From Cruorifilaria tuberocauda (Eukaryota > Nematoda > Chromadorea > Rhabditida > Onchocercidae), in contig JABVXU010001049.1 of NCBI GenBank assembly GCA_013365365.1, positions 1 to 11,273 of the forward strand: DNA of 11,273 bases, in the 5' to 3' direction. The first letter of the stretch is position 1, and each line of letters begins with the position of its first letter. This document shows, piece by piece, positions 1 through 6,636 of this stretch. The notes beneath the pieces were generated by a model. That model was not told where the DNA came from, made no database searches, and saw only the letters and a list, made by a program, of their open reading frames with translations. A program made the translations under genes and the position numbers.

Positions 1-252
1 AACAATAAGATAGTTTATAAATTAAACTGGAACAACAATAAGATAGTTTATAAATTAAACTGGAACATTAGTTTTGATGATAGCTTGTAAATTAAATTGG
101 AATATCAGTATGGTAGCCTAGAAGTTGTATTGGAATTCGAAATGATAATTTAAATTGAAATATTAATATGATAGCTTAGAATTTGAATTGGAATTTTAAC
201 TGATACGTTGAATTGGAATATAAATACGATAACTTATAACTTGAATTGAAAA
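1..252. repeat. Decaying minisatellite, about 33-bp unit
   Basis: Positions 1-33 and 34-66 are identical copies (unit begins aacaataagatagtttataa). Behind them are diverged units at about 67-103, 104-136, 137-161, 162-194, 195-219 and 220-252, each ending in a ttggaat-like stretch. Unit lengths of 33, 25 and 37 suggest loss of 8-bp pieces and small gains. The array runs off the left edge. No coding is seen. Confidence 0.85.
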
Positions 253-271
253 ATTGAAAAAGACAAAAATG

Positions 272-351
272 CACTGTAATTGTAACTGTACTGTAATTGT
301 GGGAAAAAATACACTGTAATTGTAACTGTACTGTAATTGCAGGAAAAAAAA
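272..351. repeat. Two-copy 40-bp tandem repeat
   Basis: Copies at 272-311 and 312-351 are nearly identical. Each contains two internal copies of actgtaattgt joined by aactgt, and ends in a poly-A run. Confidence 0.85.
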
Positions 352-380
352 ATAAATTATGTAGTAATAATAAATTATAT

Positions 381-1157
381 AGTCTTTTATATTCTTGAAA
401 AAAAATTATGAAATTTACATAGTAATTAAAAGCAGTTAAAATTTTTCGAGTAATTTAAAGTTGTAAACAAGTAGACAGAAAGTAGCAAAGAATTGAGAGT
501 AAATGAAAAAGTGTAAAACTTACATAATAATTAAAATTTCAAGCTTAATTTAAAGTTAATAAAGAAGTAGGCAGAAAGGAAAGAATTGAAAGTAAATTAA
601 AAAGAAAAATAAATTTGAATTTTACGTTAAAGTTATAAACAAATAAACTAGATGAAGCAAAGTAAAGCAAAAAAGAAAATAAATAGAAAATTAAAAATAA
701 CTTTATAAAATAATTTTCTAAAATGATTTTATTGAAATTCAAAAAAAAAATTTTATTTTTCAAAATTTCATTTAAAAAAAGAAAAATGAAATATGATTAA
801 AAAATTTTTTAAATTTCTTGATTGATTGTTTCTTCTGTTTTTTGCTGCATTTTTAGCATTCCTATTGCTTAATGTAAAAGTAAAAAATTTAAGCTTAATG
901 TAAAATTTAAATTTATTTTTCTTTTTAATTTACTTTCAATTCCTTACTTTCTGCCTATTTTTTTTGTTAACTTTAAATTAGGCTTGAAATTTTAATTATT
1001 ATGTAAGTTTTTACAATTTTTCATTTACTCTCAATTCTTTACTACTTTACTACTTTCTGTCCACTTGTTTACAACTTTAAATTACTCTTAAAATTTTAAT
1101 TACTTTTAATTACTATGTAAATTTTATAGTTTTTTTTCTTCAAGAACATAAAAGACT
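381..1157. repeat. Long inverted repeat, arms of about 250 bp
   Basis: The left arm (381-630) matches the reverse complement of the right arm (895-1157) almost throughout, with few substitutions and small gaps. Shared landmarks are AGTCTTTTAT at the outer end, GAATTGAGAGTAAATGAAAA midway and AAAAAGAAAAATAAATTT at the inner end. The spacer is 264 nt and A+T-rich. Each arm contains a direct repeat with a period of about 95 bp, holding TTTAAAGTT and CAGAAAG. A further inverted unit continues to about 1255 on the right only. This could be a foldback or MITE-like element; no clear target-site duplication or transposase is seen. No protein reading here is credible. Confidence 0.85.
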
Positions 1158-1579
1158 ACTCATTTTTTTTTGATTTATTGTCAACTCTTTACTTTCTGTA
1201 TATTTGTTCATAACTTTAAATTACTCTAAAAATTTTAATTATTTTAACTTTTTATCTAAGTTATAATTTCTTCTAAGAACATATAAGTATGTTCCATATT
1301 TTTTCTTATTTGCTAAAATGAATTTAATTAATTAGCTAAAAACTTTTCCTTTAAGACAAAAAGCAAAAAGTGAAATTTTCAAAATTAAACCGCCATGTAA
1401 TTTTTGTAACTCTTTTTCAGAATAATCTTCGGAAAGCTTATCATAAGCTTATCATTATCCGTATCGTTTCGTCAAATTATATATTATTCCGGTTTTTATT
1501 CCGGTTCTTTTTTCATGTTTACACTAATTTAATTAATTAAAAATTATTTTATCTCTAGGTAAAAAGCAAAAGGTCAAAG
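1158..1579. other. Intergenic or 3' flank, no gene seen
   Basis: The stretch holds the extra right-hand unit of the inverted repeat to about 1255, then low-complexity sequence. Near the probable 3' UTR of the exon at 1580 it has a palindrome, AAGCTTAT-C-ATAAGCTT at 1434-1450, and a doubled attccggttt near 1486-1506. Confidence 0.6.
1495..1500 (-). terminator. Poly(A) signal AATAAA after the exon at 1580-1706
   Basis: Minus-strand AATAAA within GGAATAAAAACC, 79 nt beyond the TAG. It fits the 3' end of the gene closed by the exon at 1580-1706. A chance hexamer cannot be excluded. Confidence 0.45.
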
Positions 1580-1706
1580 CTAACTTTTTCGGCTATTTTT
1601 TGATTGTGCACGAAATTGCACTCGAATTTCGCCCTTTATACTAGCATCAGTTTGTCGTACCAATTCAACCGTAAATTTTCTTTCCTTTTTTCTTATATAT
1701 AATATC
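1580..1706 (-). CDS. Terminal exon of unknown protein (41 codons and stop)
   Basis: The exon follows a strong TTTACCCGCAG acceptor, enters in phase 2 and ends at TAG in 1580-1582. It encodes a basic start (ILYIRKKERKF), an alternating strand-like stretch (TVELVRQTDASIKGEIRVQF) and a basic tail ending SRKS. An AATAAA lies 79 nt after the stop. The single leading G completes a Trp codon when joined to the exon at 3858-4043, giving ...YIEW-ILYIRKK. If joined directly, the intron would be 2151 nt, long for this window, so a missed exon between them is possible. Family not recognised. Confidence 0.6.
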
Positions 1707-2044
1707 CTGCGGGTAAAAAATTATTTCCGCCTATTTAAATTTTCAAAACCACCTTGGTTTTTCTTTCTTTCGTTTTTTTTCAGCGGAAAAATGCATGTGT
1801 TATTTTGAATTTTTCAAATGAAGGAAAAAGAAAAATTATCGATTTATTCATGAATATTAAATAAATGTTAAAATAAAATTATTTCTTTCAATAAGTTTAT
1901 TAATACATTAAATTATATTGGAGAAAGCTAAGTTTTTTACAATTATTATTACGATTATGAAAATTATAATTATTAATTTTTTTATAATCAAATTATGATT
2001 ACGAATCAAATATAATTATAATATAGTTATAATCAATAATATAA
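1707..2044. other. Probable intron DNA, no exon seen
   Basis: A+T-rich sequence upstream (minus sense) of the exon at 1580-1706. A 7-bp hairpin AAAACCA-CCT-TGGTTTT sits at 1745-1761. No open frame of coding character was found on either strand. Confidence 0.5.
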
Positions 2045-2317
2045 CAATAATATAGTTATAATATATAATTATAATATGGTTCTAGTCAAACAATATAGTT
2101 ATAATATATAATTATAATATGGTTCTAGTCAAACAATATAGTTATAATATATAATTATAATGTAGTTCTAATCAAACAATATAGTTATAATATATAATTA
2201 TAATATAGTTATAATCAATAATATTACAATATAGTTATAATATATAATTATAATGTACTTATAATCAATAATGTAACTATAATATAGTTATAATCAAGCA
2301 ATATAGTTATAATCAAA
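2045..2317. repeat. A+T satellite, 43-bp unit with palindromic core
   Basis: Units beginning caatatagttataatatata start near 2045 and at 2091, 2134, 2177, 2227 and 2299. Two full copies are exactly 43 bp (2091-2133 and 2134-2176); later ones are 50 and 72 bp through internal gains, and the last is partial. The core attataatatataattataat reads nearly the same on both strands, so each unit could form a cruciform. A (TA)n run follows at about 2362-2374. Confidence 0.85.
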
Positions 2318-3339
2318 ATAGTAATCTAAGTATTCAAATGATTCTTGACGATCTTCATTTGTATATATATATATGTGTATGATAAAAACATATTAAATAT
2401 TAAATTACTAAATTATTAAGTTATTGTTTGGAAAAAATGGGAAAGAAGGATGATAAAACTGTTATTATAATTATGAAAAAAAAACGAAAAAGAAAATTTA
2501 TTAAGTTTATCATTAAATTTGTCTTTTATTTTTAATTTAAATTTTAATTTGAATTAAATTAATTTTTTTAAAATGGCATTTTTAATGATTTGATATTTAT
2601 TTATTTATATATAAATTTATCAGATATTTCTTTTCATTATCATTTTAGCTTTTCTATAGTATTTAAATTTGTTAGCAAAAATTTTCAAACTTTTTTAAAC
2701 ACACCTATATAGACAATAGTTAAAAATTTATCATTAAAATTGAATTTTTAATTAAATTTTAATTTTAATTTTAACTTTAACTTTAATTTAATTTAGTTTT
2801 AATTTTAACTTTTTAATTAAATTAAAAAGTTAAAATTCAAAGTTAATGTTAAAAAATTAAAAGCTAAAAAATGTTTGTATTATAATAAAAAAAAAGTTAG
2901 AACGCTTTCGTTTGTTTTTTTTTCTCAATGCTTAAATAAAAAACAAAAAGGTTGCTTAAATTATTATTTTCATTTTTCTTTCATACATTTTTTATTCAAA
3001 TTTATGATAAAAAATTTTTTCCAATAGCAAAAATTTCATCCTAAAAAAAACTTTTCCTAATATTTTATTCAAAAATAAATATTCAATATTTAGACTCAAA
3101 TGAATTTTTCATCATTAATAATTGCAATCCAATAAATAAACTGTTATTAAATTGATCGCAATTACTAAAGTTAGCTAAAGTCTTTTATTCAAAGAAACTT
3201 GTAATTTTAAAATTTAATTTTCAAATAGAATTTAAATTTCCATTTCAGATAATTCCTAGAATGCAAATATTTGAATAAACAAAAAGGTAATTTTTTGAAA
3301 TATTCAAATTAAAAATTTTATTCCTATTTTTTGCAATTA
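2318..3339. other. Low-complexity non-coding stretch
   Basis: The sequence is homopolymer-rich with many stops in all frames; no exon or RNA gene was recognised. The one clear structure is the perfect hairpin at 2801-2837, listed separately. It would be intronic if the exons at 3858 and 1580 belong to one gene. Confidence 0.55.
2801..2837. repeat. Perfect 17-bp inverted repeat with 3-nt loop
   Basis: AATTTTAACTTTTTAAT at 2801-2817, loop taa, and its exact reverse complement at 2821-2837. It is embedded in tttaa/ttaaa-rich sequence, so it may come from slippage and inversion of simple sequence rather than from selection. Confidence 0.85.
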
Positions 3340-3579
3340 GAATGATCGGTTGTAATTTTTGATTTTGTAATCATGATAATTATCTTTCATAACAGATCAG
3401 TTGATAATATTTTGTTATGTACGAATCTGATTGTTTATCGATTGTTATCGATTTTGATCATCAATAATTTTTCCGTAATTATAGGATAACTTACACTTTA
3501 AGTTGTGATTTGATCTGATATTATCTAATCGAATCTAATCGGAATATTCCTCTGGTAGTAACCGGTAGTAATTTCCCTA

Positions 3580-3748
3580 TCTTTTACAAAATGATCTGAT
3601 CTGATATCATCATTTCTAATCGTACAGTCTTTCATACAATAATTTGATTCATTATTTGATGACTTGATTCACGTACGTCTTTTACGTAATGATCTAATCT
3701 AATGGTATCATTTCTAGTCGTACAATTTTCCATGTAATAATACAGTTT
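3580..3748. repeat. Diverged direct duplication, 98-bp period
   Basis: The stretch from 3580 (tcttttacaaaatgatctga) returns from 3678 (tcttttacgtaatgatctaa) and stays alignable for about 70 nt, through atcatttcta and tcgtaca, at roughly four matches in five. The surrounding 3340-3840 is rich in gatctgat/gatctaat words, suggesting an older, wider array. Confidence 0.7.
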
Positions 3749-3857
3749 GTTGATATTATTAATTTCGTTGATCTAATTGACTTGATGATTAGAATTAAGA
3801 CTTTAGTTTAGCCGTGCTACTGATCTGATTGATCTGATTGATATTGATAGAAGATAC

Positions 3858-4043
3858 CATTCAATATATCGCATGCCGTGAACGGTTGCAAAAAGTGAAC
3901 GGCCAACTTCCGTGCTAACCACTTCCTTACGCATTTTAAGATAATAGCAATGCGTAAATATCACCAAGACATCACTCTCTTTCATGTAGTCAGTTGCAAA
4001 ATTTGGGTACATCCGACGAGTTGGTCGTACATTTTCCGGATAT
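3858..4043 (-). CDS. Internal exon of unknown protein (61 codons)
   Basis: Bounded by acceptor AAATTTAG and donor ATG|GTATCT, this 186-nt exon enters and leaves in phase 2. The peptide begins YPENVRPTRRMYPNFATDYM, has a hydrophobic centre (DVLVIFTHCYYL) and ends in VGRSLFATVHGMRYIEW. It stands out from the flanks by G+C content and mixed residue use. Taking the internal ATG at 4012 as a start is less convincing, because the frame is open back to the acceptor and an out-of-frame ATG comes first. The next exon downstream that fits in phase is 1580-1706. Upstream, exon 4 of the PDZ gene fits in phase, but a missing exon is equally possible. Family not recognised. Confidence 0.6.
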
Positions 4044-4498
4044 CTAAATTTTGAAAAACGGAATACGTTTTCTTAATTAACAGAAAATATGAATTCCGGA
4101 TTTGAGAGAATTTGATTAAATTCCTCAAAAAGTATAAATTAGCGAATAATTAATTCATGAGAGGAACGACGAAAAACGAATCAAGAATGGCTTTTTTCAA
4201 TATGAGGTGCCAATTAAAACTTTTTATTAATTAATCAGGTTTTATTAAAACTTGTTATTAATTAATTACCCCATTAATTAGCTAATTAAGATTGTTATTA
4301 ATTAATTATGGCTTATTTAAACTTAAAATTATTTAGGAAGCAATGATAAAGTATAGTTTGAACCATAACGAAAAACTTAATCACTATATGAAATACCTAT
4401 TTATCTGAACTATCTTATCTGAAACTATACTCTTAACATAATATACACTGATAAGAAGTAAAGTTATTTGTTGATAAGTGTTGAGGAAAAAGAAGTGA
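4044..4498. other. Non-coding stretch between exons
   Basis: It contains repeated attaattaatta-type words around 4220-4310. A short plus-strand frame (ATG at 4157, 25 codons) has no support beyond being open. No exon supplying the phase 2 end needed by the exon at 3858-4043 was found. Confidence 0.5.
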
Positions 4499-4606
4499 TT
4501 ACCCTAATCTATAAGGTGCAGCAAGGTCAATTCCTAAATGACTAAATGGAGTAGTAATTAATGACATTATTATTGTCAAAGACCAGTAAGTTAGTAAAGA
4601 GTTAGG
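4499..4606 (-). mobile_element. Possible relic of a BEL/Pao retrotransposon integrase
   Basis: In one minus frame, 35 codons end at a TAA in 4499-4501 and contain PFSHLGIDLAAPY. BEL/Pao and related integrases are known to carry a PF-x-H-x-G-x-D-x-x-x-P segment, which this resembles. The surrounding peptide (PNSLLTYWSL...) matches only loosely, and no reverse transcriptase, long terminal repeat or further integrase is nearby. If real, it is a dead fragment. A chance match in short sequence is a serious alternative. Confidence 0.3.
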
Positions 4607-5773
4607 AAAAGAAAAATTATAAAATGAAACAAATGCTATCTTATCATTATATTTTATACATAATGATAAAGAAAAATATTTGCATAGTATTATAAGTAAT
4701 TAGAAAATTTGCATACGGTAATAAAAAAAACAAAAGTTAAATTTTAATTTTTTTCTCGCTTTAATTTTTGTACTAATTTATTAAAATTTTACGTGAAATT
4801 TATAAATAATTTTGATTGCGTATATCAATGAGTAAATGTTGTATAAAAAAGAAATAAAATTATTTTTTTTATTTTGTCATCTCAAATATTCAACTATATG
4901 ATTACTGTAAAATTACTGTATGATTACTATATAATTTGTTGGGTACAAAATCGTGTAGGAAAGAAATGCAATGCGAGGGAATTTATAATAAATCAAGTAT
5001 TTCAATTTTATTTCTGTTTTACCATTGAAACAATTACATAATTTACAAGAAAAAAAAATTCACATGGAAATTCGTAATCACTATTACCTAACTTTGATAT
5101 AAGATTATTTGCTTACAGTATCAGCAAATAACAAAGCAATTTACAAATTAATGTTGAATTTAAATTAAAAGAATTAAATTTCGGAAATTATTTGTTTTAG
5201 AATTACTGAAAATATTATGCAGAAAATTATCTTTCGAAGTTTTTCTTCTTCTTTCAAATTTCAAATTCTATTATTGATTTCCAATTTATAATTCTTACAA
5301 TGCATATCCTCATCCATGAACTTCTGTAACAGTTGCTATTGGTTATCTGTAATTGATAATTACAGTAGTCGCAACTAGAGTAATACGGTAAAATAGATGC
5401 GATAAAACTGTGAGTTAAATGTATGTTATATAAGTTCTATACAAGTTATAAGTCTATAAGTTAAATATATTTACAAATTAAGTTAATATTGATAATTCAA
5501 AAAAGAATTCAAAATATTTCAATAATATCTGAGACGTAAATTTGAAAAAAAAATTCTACAATGGATAAGCATGAGCGACATGCTTGAAATTCATAAAATA
5601 AATTCACGAATTGAAATTTAGAAAGGAATTCAAAATTCATAAATCAGAATAAACAAAAAGTTTCTTCGATGTAAAATTTGCTCCTAAGATTGGCAAAGTA
5701 ATAAGTAATTACTTCACATGATAGAGAAATATTATTCGTAATAATTGAAGTGTAATTAATTAGCTAAATTAAA
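4607..5773. other. Non-coding stretch, no supported gene
   Basis: A+T-rich sequence with stops in all frames. Two open minus-strand frames were considered and not accepted (5299-5407 and 5508-5640). A hairpin at 5567-5585 has arms AAGCATG and CATGCTT around a 5-nt loop. Confidence 0.5.
5567..5585. repeat. 7-bp hairpin AAGCATG/CATGCTT
   Basis: Perfect 7-bp arms around the loop AGCGA, more G+C-rich than the surroundings. No run of T follows on either strand to suggest a terminator, and none is expected in a nuclear genome. Role unknown. Confidence 0.6.
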
Positions 5774-5893
5774 TTAAATTAAATTATAATAAGCTTTTTG
5801 ATAAATGCGTAATCCGAAGAAATCAGACGCAGATTTCGGAAGAAATTTCATCGCATTTGTCACCCAACGATGTTTAAAAACATGCCAACGCCA
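5774..5893 (-). CDS. Terminal exon of unknown family (WRWHVFKHRW...)
   Basis: After a strong CTATTTTCAG acceptor the frame is open for 39 codons to a TAA at 5774-5776 and enters in phase 0. The peptide is basic and aromatic: it starts WRWHVFKHRWVTNAMKF, goes on through LPKSASDFFGLRIYQK, and ends AYYNLI. Its base composition is clearly richer in G+C than the flanks, and the other two frames stop early. No GT donor fits before the stop, so it should be a last exon. Phase 0 matches the end of exon 3, or exon 5 through its weak GTTCAT donor. I do not recognise the family. No good AATAAA is seen just downstream. Confidence 0.55.
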   Translation of the reverse strand, partial: WRWHVFKHRWVTNAMKFLPKSASDFFGLRIYQKAYYNLI

Positions 5894-5946
5894 CTGAAAA
5901 TAGGACAAAATGAATTTAGCAATTCTGAAAAAGTTTTTCCGGAATG

Positions 5947-6365
5947 ATTGATAAAGAAGAATTTAATTATCTAATTTTAGTGAAGGAATCGCTAGGACTA
6001 ATTGATAAATTAAGAAAAGTTTAATTAAGTTATTTTTGATAAGGGAATTCGTAAGATTGATTGATAAATTACAATTGATTGATACGTAACTGATCGATAA
6101 ATTAAAATAAGAATTTAATTACTTAAGCTAATTTTGCTGAATGAAACGCTAAAACTGACTGATAAATCAAAAGAGGAATTTAATTAATTTTTGGCAAGGG
6201 AATTGCTAGAATTGACTGATAAATTAAAATAAGAATTTAATTACTTAAGCTATTTCCGTTGAGAAAATTCGTAGGATTGATTGATAAATTACTGATTAAC
6301 AAATTAAAAAAGAATTTAATTACTTGAGTTATTTTTAGTGACAATTAAACTGTTAAATAAATCAT
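5947..6365. repeat. Irregular minisatellite (attgataaattaa... units)
   Basis: Degenerate units of roughly 60 bp combine a gataaattaaaataagaat block with an acttaagctattt block and a gggaattcgtaggatt-like block. The clearest pair is a 35-nt identity between 6096-6130 and 6218-6252, 122 bp apart. The array lies just left of exon 5 and right of the exon at 5774-5893, so it is either intronic or just past the PDZ gene. Confidence 0.75.
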
Positions 6366-6472
6366 TAAAATTCAATGAATAAATAAACGCTTGGTTCTTT
6401 TGTAACTTCTAATTTATTCCATTTTAACTATTGTGCTACTAATTTTAAGTTATCCAATCAAATAAGTCACAG

Positions 6473-6478
6473 TTTATT
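6473..6478 (-). terminator. Poly(A) signal AATAAA of the PDZ gene
   Basis: AATAAA on the minus strand, 34 nt beyond the stop of exon 5. Another lies at 6413-6418. The position suits the 3' end of a short untranslated region. In DNA this A+T-rich the hexamer also arises by chance, so it supports the terminal exon but does not prove it. Confidence 0.5.
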
Positions 6479-6512
6479 GTTGTCATAATTGCTACTACTA
6501 TTACAATTAGTT

Positions 6513-6636
6513 TTAATGTATACGTATTAAATGAACCTTATCAGAATATTTCGAGCATTCAGCACATTTCGTTTCATATTCGCAATCATTTTCATTATCA
6601 GTTAATTGTTTAATATAACCAAACATTGTTAAATTC
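6513..6636 (-). CDS. Exon 5 of the PDZ gene, possible C-terminus
   Basis: This exon enters in phase 2 after AATTTTAG and completes an Arg codon. It encodes NLTMFGYIKQLTDNENDCEY, then a short cysteine pair (KCAECSK), and ends at TAA in 6513-6515. An AATAAA 34 nt downstream supports a terminal exon. A weak in-frame donor, AAG|GTTCAT at 6537/6536, would instead leave in phase 0 and could join the exon at 5774-5893, giving 270 residues. Confidence 0.6.

Noticed and set aside
1..351. Tandem repeats as a CRISPR array
   Set aside because: Units are directly adjacent and decay gradually, with no unique spacers, and the genome looks animal.
545..763. 72-codon minus-strand frame
   Set aside because: It lies in the left arm and spacer of the inverted repeat and consists of Phe/Leu/Ile/Asn from A/T runs, so it is a composition artefact.
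5299..5407. Possible minus-strand exon with acceptor CTCACAG and donor GTAAGA
   Set aside because: The borders look fair, but the exit phase (0) does not fit the next exon at 3858-4043 (phase 2), and the peptide shows no domain. Kept as a weak candidate only.
5508..5640. 43-codon minus-strand frame starting with ATG
   Set aside because: Phe/Ile-rich with no acceptor, donor or recognisable motif; expected by chance in this composition.
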